Positions 1-7,963 of a stretch of 20,478 bases of DNA are shown piece by piece. Where the stretch lies: positions 1 to 20,478 of IMG/VR virus record IMGVR_UViG_3300010318_002262; one strand, given 5' to 3'. Origin of the DNA: a virus. The notes beneath the pieces are model-generated. The model had not been told where the DNA came from. It did not search any database and saw only the letters and a program-made list of their open reading frames with translations. A program made the position numbers and the translations under genes. The stretch's first letter is position 1. Each line of letters opens with the position of its first letter.

Positions 1-49
1 AAACGGACGCTCGTCTTTGAACAACACTCCACATGATAAATGAACACCA
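1..49 (+). other. Left edge, possible 3' tail of an upstream gene
   Basis: The first 49 bases carry no start of their own. Two plus-strand frames stay open from the edge and stop at 34-36 (TGA) and 41-43 (TGA). Either could be the C-terminus of a truncated upstream gene lying close to the polymerase start, as expected from the tight packing elsewhere. The stretch is too short to choose a frame or name a product. No Shine-Dalgarno sequence precedes the ATG at 50. Confidence 0.25.
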
Positions 50-2095
50 ATGAACCCCACGTTTAGAGATACGCTGAACAACTACCACCCGGACACACCC
101 GCCGTCGCAGTGGATTTTGAAACCTACTACGACGACGATTGTTCGGTTAGCTCGTTGTCCTACTGGCATTACACCCACCATCCGAAGTTCGACGCATATA
201 TGGTGTCGATCCATGCTCCGGATTTTGGTATCTCTTACGTGGGGCCTCCGGGTGATTTCGATTGGAACCGCATCGACGGGATGTTGTGGCTCGCCCACAA
301 CAGTCCGTTTGATCGGGCGGTATTTGAACGACTGGTCGAGGATGGGATGACCAACGCCCGTCCGCTTTGTTGGGTCAATACTGCGGACCTCGCCGCTTAC
401 CTTTTTGCACCGCGTTCTCTCAAAGGTGCGGCGAAGGTCCTCCTCAATCGAACCCGTAGCAAGAAGGCACGCTCGGACATGAAAGGGCGCGTCTATGCAC
501 AGCTTTCCACAGAGGACAAGCAGGTCATGTTGGATTACGCAATGGATGATGCTTACGATGCTTATGACCTCTGGGAAAAATACTACAAAGAATGGCCTCT
601 GCGCGAGCAACTGCTGTCCCTGCACACCAGTGAATGTGTTCGCCGCGGCGTCCATGTTGATCAGGCCAAGATTAACCAATCTATTGACGTGTTGAAGAAA
701 GCTGTCGACGCTGCCGAGCGCATTATCCCGTGGGCCAACGAGCAGGTGATGATCCCTTCGGGCAAACCCAGTTTTTTCAAAGACGGACGCCCCAAGATAC
801 ACAAACCGACTTCGACCAAACAACTGGCCGAATATGCCCGCCACTGCGGGATACCACTGCCTTCCACAACCGCGGTCAAGTCGGACGAATTTCAGGAATG
901 GGAACGCACCTATGGCGAGAAGTTCCCGGTTATTAAAGCTCTGCAAACATGGCGCAAAGCCAACCGTTTGCTTCGCATCTTCGAGCAGGTGAAATCCCGT
1001 ATCCGCGACGACGGGCGCATGGAGTTCCAACTCTGTTACTTCGGTGCCCAATCGACCGGACGCTGGTCCGGCAGGCCCGGCGGCGGTGTCCGTGAAGGGG
1101 AGGACGAGACGGGGCTGAACATGCAGAACCTGACCAAGGACCCTATCTATTTTACTGCAAGCGGCGACCTCGGGACGGAGGATGACCACCACTACGTCAT
1201 TGACCTGCGCTCCTGCTTCATCGCACTGGAGGGGAAGAAGTTCAATATCGCCGACCTCTCGCAGATTGAACCCCGTTGTTTGGCATGGATCGTCGGCGAC
1301 GAGGACTTCCTTGAACCGGTTCGCAAAGGGCAGTCGCCTTACGAAGCCCACGCCCGTGCATCGATGGGTTGGACCGGCGGACTCTTGAAGAAGGAAGACC
1401 CGGACCAGTATGCGTTTGCCAAAGCCCGTGTCCTCAGCCTCGGGTATGCTGCGGGGTGGCAGAAGTTTATTTCGATGGCCGCAATGTATGTAGGCCCTGT
1501 CACGTTCGAGAAGATTTTTACACAGCCGGTGAGCCAGCAACAGGTTCAGGACTTCCTGGATTACCTTACGGCCATCGACCGAAACGACCTTGTAACCGCT
1601 TACCAGGGTCTTGACCAACGCTCCCAAACAATCTGGGTCAACTCATGGATTCAAGTGACGGACTTCCGGGAGACCAACCCGAAGATCACCAAACTGTGGG
1701 GCCACTTCCAGCGGCACCTTAAAATCTCCGGCCAACGCAAGGAGGACTACTTTGTCACCCTGCCGTCGGGGAGGAAGTTGGGATACTTCGAGCCCCGCGT
1801 CTATGACCAAAAGGCGACCCGTTACCGCGGCGGCCCGCGGTCCAAAGTATACGGCGGCCTGTTGACCGAGAACCTCGTCCAGGCAACTGCCCGCGATGTG
1901 TTTGGTGAAGGCATCCTCCGTCTGGAGCGGGCAGGCTACCCCGTTGTCTTCCACGTTCACGACGAAGTGATCTGCGAAATCGATAAGGATGTTCCGTCCA
2001 ACGACATTGTAAACCTGTTGGCTCAGTCCCCTGACTGGATGGCCGACCTTCCCGTTGGTGCCGAAGCCACCGAATCCCAGCACTACCTTAAATAG
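50..2095 (+). CDS. polA: Family A DNA polymerase (Pol I type) with 3'-5' proofreading exonuclease
   Basis: This 681-aa protein is the likely replicative DNA polymerase. The N-terminal exonuclease domain shows all three DnaQ-type motifs: D22-x-E24, N84 to D88 in AHNSPFD, and Y163-xxx-D167. The polymerase domain shows TGRWS near the middle; motif A, ADLSQIEPR, with D402 and E407; motif B, AFAKARVLSLGY, with K458 and Y466; and motif C, HVHDEV, with H637-D638-E639. Aligned by eye to E. coli Pol I, Phe762 corresponds to Leu462, and the usual Arg754 position is a Tyr. No 5'-3' exonuclease domain is present, which is usual for phage enzymes. The ATG at 50 gives the full N-terminus and has no Shine-Dalgarno upstream. 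The next gene begins 3 bases after the stop, so they are probably co-transcribed. Family assignment is firm; replicative role is inferred from context. Confidence 0.95.
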   Translation: MNPTFRDTLNNYHPDTPAVAVDFETYYDDDCSVSSLSYWHYTHHPKFDAYMVSIHAPDFGISYVGPPGDFDWNRIDGMLWLAHNSPFDRAVFERLVEDGMTNARPLCWVNTADLAAYLFAPRSLKGAAKVLLNRTRSKKARSDMKGRVYAQLSTEDKQVMLDYAMDDAYDAYDLWEKYYKEWPLREQLLSLHTSECVRRGVHVDQAKINQSIDVLKKAVDAAERIIPWANEQVMIPSGKPSFFKDGRPKIHKPTSTKQLAEYARHCGIPLPSTTAVKSDEFQEWERTYGEKFPVIKALQTWRKANRLLRIFEQVKSRIRDDGRMEFQLCYFGAQSTGRWSGRPGGGVREGEDETGLNMQNLTKDPIYFTASGDLGTEDDHHYVIDLRSCFIALEGKKFNIADLSQIEPRCLAWIVGDEDFLEPVRKGQSPYEAHARASMGWTGGLLKKEDPDQYAFAKARVLSLGYAAGWQKFISMAAMYVGPVTFEKIFTQPVSQQQVQDFLDYLTAIDRNDLVTAYQGLDQRSQTIWVNSWIQVTDFRETNPKITKLWGHFQRHLKISGQRKEDYFVTLPSGRKLGYFEPRVYDQKATRYRGGPRSKVYGGLLTENLVQATARDVFGEGILRLERAGYPVVFHVHDEVICEIDKDVPSNDIVNLLAQSPDWMADLPVGAEATESQHYLK

Positions 2096-2097
2096 TT

Positions 2098-2757
2098 ATG
2101 AAAATACCACCATATAAAATCCCAGGACCTATCTACATAAGTGGTCCCATGTCCGGCAAAGAGGACCACAATGAAGTTCTTTTCAATGAGGTTGAATCAC
2201 GTCTCAAGGAATGTGGACGAGAGGTTGTCAACCCGGCCAAGCTGCACGAGAAGAACGGCGTTGAACCATGGCACCACTATCTTCGCATCGACCTCGCGGC
2301 GATGATGCAGTGTAACTCCATCTTTTTACTCCCGGACTGGATCGAATCCAAAGGTGTCCGCAAGGAGTTGTGGGCCTCCTTTGATCTCGATTTCCAATAC
2401 TGGGAGTTACGCGAGGGTGGAGAGGTTTACGAGATGCAGCAGGCATCCCTTAAAAAAATTCTCGAACGGGCTACAGCCGAGCAGCCTCCTGACGAAACTA
2501 TCCTTGAGGAAGCCCAACGTCTGGTCCACGGGGACCGCAACGATTCCTACGGGCCGCCGACCGAAGACTTCCGCCGGGCCGGTCGCATCTGGGGTGCTAT
2601 TCTCGGCACCGACGATATCCCGCCCGAGACCATTGGTCTGATGATGGTTGGCCTCAAGATTTCCCGTGAGGTCCATAAACCGAAACGCGACAACCGTGTT
2701 GATATGGCAGGGTATGCCGAAACGGTCGACATGATTCACAACGATCTCGCATCTTAA
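2098..2757 (+). CDS. DUF4406 (nucleoside deoxyribosyltransferase-like) / DUF6378 fusion protein
   Basis: This 219-aa protein appears to join two phage domains. The N-terminal half (about residues 8-105) has the DUF4406 pattern: IYISGPMSG near the start, a central PWHHYLRIDLAAM with a predicted acidic nucleotide-handling site, and SKGVRKELWAS, which corresponds to the family's SKGAxxE motif. DUF4406 belongs to the nucleoside 2-deoxyribosyltransferase-like fold. The C-terminal part (about 140-215) matches DUF6378: HGDRNDSYGPPTEDFRR, then MMVGLKISRE and KRDNRVDMAGYAE. The substrate is unknown; a role in nucleotide salvage or modified-base metabolism is inferred from the fold and from lying between polymerase and primase. 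The two domains are usually separate phage genes, so the fusion is worth noting. The start ATG at 2098 directly follows the polymerase stop. Confidence 0.8.
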   Translation: MKIPPYKIPGPIYISGPMSGKEDHNEVLFNEVESRLKECGREVVNPAKLHEKNGVEPWHHYLRIDLAAMMQCNSIFLLPDWIESKGVRKELWASFDLDFQYWELREGGEVYEMQQASLKKILERATAEQPPDETILEEAQRLVHGDRNDSYGPPTEDFRRAGRIWGAILGTDDIPPETIGLMMVGLKISREVHKPKRDNRVDMAGYAETVDMIHNDLAS

Positions 2758-2781
2758 TCACAATGAAAACGGTTCACATAA

Positions 2782-4917
2782 ATGAAAGTTCATTACCTTC
2801 CCACACTGGCATCCAACCACACGAAACCCGAAGAACTCAGCACGCTTATCCAAAATGCTCCGAAGATTCCGGCAGCAGTTAAGACTAAGAAAGACCTGAT
2901 CAAATGGCGCGAGGGCGACCACACCCGGCATGTCTTTTTCTCCCCATACGAGGGAATAACCGCGGCGTCCCGTGTCAGCACGAAGCAGGACGGGAATAAA
3001 CCATGGGTGATCCACGGGATTGTCATCGATTATGATCAGGTGTTGACGAGCGACCAGGAGATGGTTGACGCCATCACCAACAATCAATCCCCGGACTTTC
3101 CTGTAGGCTATGCGTCACGGACATTCAGCGGCGGGGCGCACCTTGTCTGGGAGTTCGAGAAGCCGGTAAAGGTGGTCAACCCGACAATGCTTTCCAAGTT
3201 CATCGAGACTTTTGTTATCCAGGCGCGGTGCAAGAAGATACTCGGAGGTTTCGACGACATGTCACTCAAGCCGACGCTCTACTACACTCTTTACGATAAC
3301 TGGAAAACCTTCGGCGACATCGTGCCTTCGGCGATGACGGAGAACATCCTCTTCAACGTAGGCAAGAACGTCCGCACCTATGACGATGAAGGTCCGGCCC
3401 TCCCCTGGAATGTGATCGAGGATGAACTGCATAAAAACTTTCCCGGACAGTGGAAGGGCAGAGTTGAACACGGTGCTCGGGGGAAACGGTTTTGGGACCC
3501 TACAGCGACCCATCCGAATGCGGCCATGCTCACTGCAACCGGCGTGGCTTACTTTACCGACGGTGGCGGGTTTCTTCCGTGGGGCTCGCCTGAGCTATTC
3601 GGAGCCTCAGTGGTCCGGCGGCACCAGGCCAGCGCCATTGCCTCTGCGGTGCAGGATGTTTACTATGACGGGTCGAGATTCTTCCGTCATCAGAACGACC
3701 GATGGCTGTCGGACAATATGGAGGTGACCAAGCTGAACCTCTCGGTCCGGGGAGGGCTAAGTCGTGTGACCCCGAAGAATAAACAATTTTCCGAGGTGGA
3801 TGAGGCGATCGTCCATATCTCGACCAACCAACGTGTTGAGGGTTGCTTCCCATTTGTCTACGACCACAACAAACTGGTCCACCGGCATGACGGGCTCTTC
3901 ATCAATACCAGCAATGTCAAATGCCATGAAATGTCCGACAACCCTGTGACTTGGGGACAGGGTTTCCCGTTTATCGCCAACTGGCTGGACCATTTCTTTA
4001 TCGACCAGCACCAAAGGGATATCTTTCTCTCATGGCTCCACTGGACCTACATGAACGCCTACAACGGCGACCCGAAGAAAGGGCAGACGATGTTTATCGT
4101 AGGCAGCGCGGGGGTGGGCAAGACGCTGATGTCACACCGTCTGTTGGATTGGATGCTGGGTGGACACTCCGACATATCCAAATACTTGATGGGTTCTGAC
4201 CAGTATAACGAAAACCTCTTCAAGACGGGGTTGGCCACAGTGGATGACCAGGAGCCCGCCAGCGATTACAAAGGCCACATGAAGTTCTCGGCGCTGGTCA
4301 AGAAGATCACGGCCAACCAGGACCTTTCTATGCGGAAGATGTATTCCGGCGCGGTCGATATCAAATGGTTGGGCCGGGTGTTCATTACTTTAAACCAGGA
4401 CCCCGAGTCGATGCAGTTGCTCCCCAACCTCGATATCAACAATAAGGATAAACTCATTATCCTGCGGACGGCCAAGAAGAAGGTTAAATTCCCGTCCGAC
4501 GTGGAGTCGGTTATTAAATCAGAGTTGGCGTGCTTTTGCCGATACATCTATGATTACCAGGTGCCATCGCACCTTATCGGGGAAGCCCGCTACCACGTAA
4601 CTTCATTCATAGACCCCACACTTCTTGACGAGGTTGAATACTCCAACCCTGACTTTGTGGTCCTTGAACTTCTCCAAACCTGGCGCGAGTCCTACTTCAC
4701 TGCCAACCCCGATGAAACCCACTGGTTCGGCAAGGTGACAGATATTGTCCGGGAACTGGAGGTCGAGTTCAACGGGGAGCGCCGACTCCTCAAGGACGTG
4801 TCTCCGGCATGGCTGTCCCGCAAGCTAAGAGGTATCGTGACGAAGCACGACTGGATCGAGATGTGCATGGATGGGGATGACCGTGGGTTCAAAGTAACCA
4901 ACCCCTTACTCTCCTAA
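2782..4917 (+). CDS. AEP-type primase / SF3 helicase, bifunctional replication protein
   Basis: This 711-aa protein probably primes and unwinds DNA at the phage fork. The N-terminal third carries IVIDYD (D83, D85) and GGAHLVWEF (H120), matching the hDhD and sxH motifs of archaeo-eukaryotic primases; I did not fix the third acidic motif. The C-terminal half has superfamily 3 helicase motifs: Walker A GSAGVGKT at 441-448, a B motif TVDDQE with D488-D489, and motif C FITLNQ with N538. It resembles the DUF5906/D5-like primase-helicases of phages and plasmids. It lies 24 bases after the DUF4406 gene and completes the replication module, and a hairpin terminator follows it. The start ATG at 2782 lacks a Shine-Dalgarno; an ATG at 2763 is in another frame. 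The helicase assignment is strong and the primase assignment moderate. Confidence 0.85.
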   Translation: MKVHYLPTLASNHTKPEELSTLIQNAPKIPAAVKTKKDLIKWREGDHTRHVFFSPYEGITAASRVSTKQDGNKPWVIHGIVIDYDQVLTSDQEMVDAITNNQSPDFPVGYASRTFSGGAHLVWEFEKPVKVVNPTMLSKFIETFVIQARCKKILGGFDDMSLKPTLYYTLYDNWKTFGDIVPSAMTENILFNVGKNVRTYDDEGPALPWNVIEDELHKNFPGQWKGRVEHGARGKRFWDPTATHPNAAMLTATGVAYFTDGGGFLPWGSPELFGASVVRRHQASAIASAVQDVYYDGSRFFRHQNDRWLSDNMEVTKLNLSVRGGLSRVTPKNKQFSEVDEAIVHISTNQRVEGCFPFVYDHNKLVHRHDGLFINTSNVKCHEMSDNPVTWGQGFPFIANWLDHFFIDQHQRDIFLSWLHWTYMNAYNGDPKKGQTMFIVGSAGVGKTLMSHRLLDWMLGGHSDISKYLMGSDQYNENLFKTGLATVDDQEPASDYKGHMKFSALVKKITANQDLSMRKMYSGAVDIKWLGRVFITLNQDPESMQLLPNLDINNKDKLIILRTAKKKVKFPSDVESVIKSELACFCRYIYDYQVPSHLIGEARYHVTSFIDPTLLDEVEYSNPDFVVLELLQTWRESYFTANPDETHWFGKVTDIVRELEVEFNGERRLLKDVSPAWLSRKLRGIVTKHDWIEMCMDGDDRGFKVTNPLLS

Positions 4918-4951
4918 TATTTTTCACCCCTTAAAGGTGGATGTGAACCGT

Positions 4952-4990
4952 GAGACCCAGGGGTTTGGGAAGGCTCCTGGGTCTCTTTAT
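4952..4990 (+). terminator. Rho-independent terminator after the primase-helicase gene
   Basis: A perfect 10-bp inverted repeat, GAGACCCAGG (4952-4961) and CCTGGGTCTC (4976-4985), has two further inner pairs and is followed on the plus strand by TTTAT. It lies 34 bases after the primase-helicase stop. The T-rich end overlaps the stop codon of the convergent integrase at 4987-4989, so the stem would also form at the end of the integrase message. No T-tract follows on that strand. Confidence 0.8.
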
Positions 4991-6144
4991 GGGGATACGT
5001 CGAAGTATTTTTGAGCTTCCGCGGCGGTAGACCGGCGGTAGTAGAAGTTCCAGAACACTGTAGGCGACTCCTGGTGGCACATGATCAAAAGAGTTTGAGA
5101 GAGGCGGTCCTTCGACCCGGAAGTCGTTTTATAATGCAGGTGGTGGGAGGCAAAGGAACGGCGGAGAGCATTGGTCGGCCATGGGTCGATCTTGGCCGCC
5201 TTTCTTGCTGCGGTCATTATCGTTTTGAACCTGCGGGGAGAGGGGACAATCGCCGTGTCCTTGGGTTCTTCCGGCAAGTTTTCGAGGATTTCCCACAACC
5301 TGTCGGGCATACCCTCAATAAATCTTTCGCGGTTCTTTTTATCAGCATAAGCCGGGACATGGATCATCCGGTTTTCGAGATCGACATCGGCCCACTTCAG
5401 GTCCCGGCCCATCTCTTGCCTCATGCCGGTGAAGTAAAGGATCGCGAACATCGCCTTGTGCTCTTTGGGGATTGCCGCAAACAGCGCCTGCCCCTGGTCG
5501 CCGGACAGGATGGAGGGAGCTGTGACTTTCTTTTTCAGGGGCATCCGCTTTTTGTCCTCATCGGTGATGGGGGATTTGCGAAGCCAACCCTGTCCGACGC
5601 AGAAGTCGAAGATACGCTCGGCACACCCGAAGTAACCCCATGTAGTGACCGGGGCTTTCCCGAGGTTGGTGACCCAGTCCACAATTTCGGTGCCGTGGAA
5701 GTCCACCACGAGACGCCCTTTGAATTTATTAGCCAGAGCATTCCCCCGTGTCGCATACTGGTTGTAAGTCTTGTCGTCGAGGCCCCGCCCTTTTTCGGCC
5801 GCCAGGTAACGCTTGACTACTTCACCGATTGTCGGACGTTCGGCGCGGGCGACGTGGTGGCGTGTGTAGAACTCGGCGGCGTCCCGAAGCGTAACTCCGG
5901 GATAGTCGATGAGTATTCCTTTCGCTGCCCGGACGTCATTGATCACAGAGGAGGGCAAGACCCCCGCAGTGCCGACCGCCTGCAATTCATTATGCCATCG
6001 TTTGCGGAGAGCTTCGGCCTCAGCCGCCGCATTTTTCCTTGAGACGGGGATTCGCTTTGACACTTTTCTTGGTTTCCCTTCTGGTTGGGGAACGTAGAAA
6101 TAAACCCGCCAATACTTGCCTTCTCTAATCTTCGTTACTTTCAT
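4987..6144 (-). CDS. int: Tyrosine recombinase (phage integrase)
   Basis: This integrase would recombine attP with a host tRNA gene. From the ATG at 6144 it is 385 aa. An N-terminal arm-binding-like segment (KVTKIREGKYWRVYFYV) and a SAM-like core-binding domain (about 95-205) precede the catalytic domain. Catalytic residues seen: R242 in TGMRQ, a Lys in ADKKNRERF, R328 in NALRRSF, H357 in CHQES, and a nucleophile at Y368 or Y369 in NFYYRRS. The usual His of the H-x-x-R box is Asn. The open frame extends to a TTG at 6204, with an ATG at 6195. I prefer 6144 because the extra residues look unlike an integrase N-terminus and overlap repeated TGGGACAT boxes. The gene is the only one on the minus strand, convergent with the replication genes and next to attP. 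From memory, the C-terminus (FYYRRSTAAEAQKYF) resembles integrases of Verrucomicrobiota and relatives. Confidence 0.92.
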   Translation of the reverse strand: MKVTKIREGKYWRVYFYVPQPEGKPRKVSKRIPVSRKNAAAEAEALRKRWHNELQAVGTAGVLPSSVINDVRAAKGILIDYPGVTLRDAAEFYTRHHVARAERPTIGEVVKRYLAAEKGRGLDDKTYNQYATRGNALANKFKGRLVVDFHGTEIVDWVTNLGKAPVTTWGYFGCAERIFDFCVGQGWLRKSPITDEDKKRMPLKKKVTAPSILSGDQGQALFAAIPKEHKAMFAILYFTGMRQEMGRDLKWADVDLENRMIHVPAYADKKNRERFIEGMPDRLWEILENLPEEPKDTAIVPSPRRFKTIMTAARKAAKIDPWPTNALRRSFASHHLHYKTTSGSKDRLSQTLLIMCHQESPTVFWNFYYRRSTAAEAQKYFDVSP

Positions 6145-6153
6145 AAAAAACCA

Positions 6154-6184
6154 TGGGACATTCGGGTATAAAAAAGTGGGACAT
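6154..6184. repeat. Paired TGGGACAT boxes, candidate integrase arm sites
   Basis: TGGGACAT occurs at 6154-6161 and 6177-6184, 23 bp apart in the same orientation. A third near-copy, TGGGACAC, lies at 6382-6389 on the other side of the attP core. Short direct repeats flanking an attachment core are typical of the arm-type sites bound by the N-terminal domain of tyrosine integrases. Function here is inferred from placement only. The boxes also lie just upstream of the preferred integrase start, where they could affect its expression. Confidence 0.4.
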
Positions 6185-6222
6185 AACGTGCTCATACGTG
6201 GCAACTCGTGAACATAACCGAA

Positions 6223-6267
6223 TACACAAAAGCACTAATGTCAACGAATTACACACAAATTAGCACT
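6223..6267. repeat. Short direct repeats ACACAAA..AGCACT beside the attP core
   Basis: ACACAAAAGCACT (about 6224-6236) and ACACAAATTAGCACT (about 6253-6267) are two imperfect direct repeats. A third AGCACT at 6286-6291 abuts the tRNA-like core. They may be integrase or accessory-protein binding sites. They are short, so chance is not excluded. Confidence 0.3.
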
Positions 6268-6288
6268 TCTAAAAACCCCTCTTCCAGC

Positions 6289-6333
<45 letters not shown>

Positions 6334-6438
6334 TCTCAATCAACGACTTACGAAATTTTCACCAAAAAGCGACCCAGGATTTGGGACACAGGGGGTTACA
6401 AATTCCTTGATTTTCGTGTTTAAAATGAACACATTCGT

Positions 6439-6807
6439 GTGGTGAAAAAGAATTTTTGGGAACAGGTTGAGCTTTACCCCCCGGCTCTTGTCCGCCTGAT
6501 GGCCCGCCGTCGAGAAGGGGGAAAGAAAGCTGTCGTTGCCCTCACCGATGAGGAGATCGCAATCGACAGCGACCTACCCCTCGCTCGGGTTCAGGACATC
6601 TACTGGATGAAGAATTGGGACAGCATCCCTTTCGGGGAGATACGGAGTTTCATCCAGGCTTGCCGGTTTGACCCGACAAATGCTGCCGACCGCAATCGTG
6701 CCAATGCCTACGTCCACCAACCGGGTGGCCCGAAATACAGGTATCTCCAAACTTCCCCACTTTGGAAGTCGACCTTCAAACCCCTTATCTGTTACCTGAA
6801 AAATTAG
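6439..6807 (+). CDS. Small protein of unknown function, possible HTH
   Basis: This 122-aa protein opens the rightward gene block next to attP. It starts at GTG 6439 or GTG 6442. The middle reads LTDEEIAIDSDLPLARVQDI and then WDSIPFGEIRSFIQACRFD. That arrangement resembles a helix-turn-helix followed by a helical tail, and I recall similar small phage proteins of this pattern, but I cannot name a family. The C-terminus (KYRYLQTSPLWKSTFKP) is basic and aromatic. It has no signal peptide or membrane segment. Its stop codon directly abuts the next start at 6808. Placement would fit a DNA-binding protein such as a regulator, recombination directionality factor or packaging accessory; none of these can be chosen from sequence. 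Confidence 0.7.
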   Translation: MVKKNFWEQVELYPPALVRLMARRREGGKKAVVALTDEEIAIDSDLPLARVQDIYWMKNWDSIPFGEIRSFIQACRFDPTNAADRNRANAYVHQPGGPKYRYLQTSPLWKSTFKPLICYLKN

Positions 6808-6809
6808 AT
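6790..6809 (+). promoter_or_regulatory. Conserved motif copy 1 (TGTTACCT..)
   Basis: TGTTACCTGAAAAATTAGAT lies across the end of the 6439 gene and into the start codon at 6808. It matches the copy at 9576 in 16 of 20 positions, including the whole TGTTACCT block. It is the most divergent of three copies, and its role as a promoter or operator is inferred from the shared placement. Confidence 0.4.
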
Positions 6810-7281
6810 GGCTACTCTAAACCGCATTCGATACTCCAACAAAGTCCTCAGCCGCAAGGAGCTGAACAAGGCGCTGGCTGTCGACCCCTCATACCTCCGG
6901 GCCTGTGAGGATGTCGAAAGGGCGAGGTCGGATATCCGGGCCGCCGAGCAGGAGTTGACCGATATTTCTAACGAGACTGCCAAAGCGTTGCCTGAAGAAG
7001 TGGAGTGCTCCCGCATCGAACGTGCGGTCACCAATGTGGCACAGCGGTTAAAGGAGCTTAGGGAACAGCGGACTAAAGCCAGGAGTGCTGCGTTCAGGGC
7101 CAGGCGCAAAGCCAACCGAGACGCGAACGCATCTCGGTCTTCCGCCAACAACCGGCTGGCTCAGGCACAAGCCAAACTGCGGGAGTATTATGACCGGGCC
7201 GAGCGGCGGAAAACGACATTGTTCCGGGAAATCTATCAGAGCAACAAGCAACACCTAATTGAGAAAGCCAAGAATGGGTAA
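6808..7281 (+). CDS. Basic coiled-coil protein, unknown function
   Basis: This 157-aa protein is almost entirely helical and highly charged, rich in Arg, Ala, Glu and Lys. Heptad-like stretches run over about residues 33-60 and 68-150 (for example AQRLKELREQRTKARSAAF and NNRLAQAQAKLREYY). It has no membrane segment or recognisable enzymatic motif. It lies immediately before the small terminase gene and overlaps it by 8 bases (ATGGGTAA), so it is probably in the packaging operon. A DNA-binding or structural accessory role is possible because of the strong positive charge, but I do not recognise the family. Confidence 0.75.
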   Translation: MATLNRIRYSNKVLSRKELNKALAVDPSYLRACEDVERARSDIRAAEQELTDISNETAKALPEEVECSRIERAVTNVAQRLKELREQRTKARSAAFRARRKANRDANASRSSANNRLAQAQAKLREYYDRAERRKTTLFREIYQSNKQHLIEKAKNG

Positions 7282-7963
7282 AGGAATTTCCACGATCGAC
7301 CACGAGTATATCGTCGAGACCATCAACATGTTTGGAGGGGATATCGAAGCGGCTGCCCAGGTGCTGGAAGTTGCTCCGCAGGCGCTGGCACTCCACATTA
7401 ACCGCACCCCGAAGCTTCGCGCTCTCTTTCTTAAAGATGTCGCGAGACTGGAAAATGTTGAACCGGATGAAGTGGGTCAGATTTTCCGCGATATCGATCT
7501 TCCGAGGCAGATGGACCGCGACGAGCAAAGCGAGATCGTTAAAAACCTGAGTGTCCAGAACATCGACTTACTCGCGGACGGACTGGAGCGCAATGGGATC
7601 AAGAAGAAGACGGTCGATAAATTGAAAAGTCTTGGGCAAATCGACAGGTCGGCAGCTTCCTTTCTCGTCGGGTCTCTCGATATGATGCACCGCATGGTGG
7701 TTTACCAGGGGGTATCCCTGATGGAGCAGGCTGAAGAGATCAAAGAGAATTACTTGGACCCCCAAAAAAACATACCAATGAAAGAGCGCATCGTCTGGCA
7801 ACGGCTCTACAACCAGGTCGTTGACCAGATGGGGCGCTCGTATGACCGGGTGTTGGCAGGCACAACCGCGATGGTGAAGATCACTTCGCCGAAGAAGGGT
7901 GATGACAAGGCCAAAGCCAAACCCGGCTTCAGGCCCTTGAAGAAAGCAGGTAAGGATGCCTAA
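7274..7963 (+). CDS. terS: Terminase small subunit (putative)
   Basis: This 229-aa protein is called terminase small subunit mainly because it lies directly upstream of, and overlaps by 8 bases, the large terminase gene. The N-terminal region DHEYIVETINMFGGDIEAAA followed by QVLEVAPQALALHINRT has the look of a helix-turn-helix DNA-binding domain, as small terminases carry to recognise the packaging site. The middle is helical and could oligomerise; the C-terminus is Lys-rich (KKGDDKAKAKPGFRPLKK). The frame opens at a TTG at 7259, but the ATG at 7274 gives the overlap with the preceding gene typical of this block and was chosen. Similarity to a named TerS family is not clear by eye. Confidence 0.65.
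   Translation: MGKGISTIDHEYIVETINMFGGDIEAAAQVLEVAPQALALHINRTPKLRALFLKDVARLENVEPDEVGQIFRDIDLPRQMDRDEQSEIVKNLSVQNIDLLADGLERNGIKKKTVDKLKSLGQIDRSAASFLVGSLDMMHRMVVYQGVSLMEQAEEIKENYLDPQKNIPMKERIVWQRLYNQVVDQMGRSYDRVLAGTTAMVKITSPKKGDDKAKAKPGFRPLKKAGKDA

Noticed and set aside
4925-4941. CACC/GGTG short hairpin just after the primase stop
   Set aside because: Only a 4-bp stem with no T-tract following; the real terminator is at 4952-4990.
5011-6042. 343-codon plus-strand open frame
   Set aside because: It is antisense to the integrase, whose catalytic motifs are clear on the minus strand; the open frame results from high GC at third positions.
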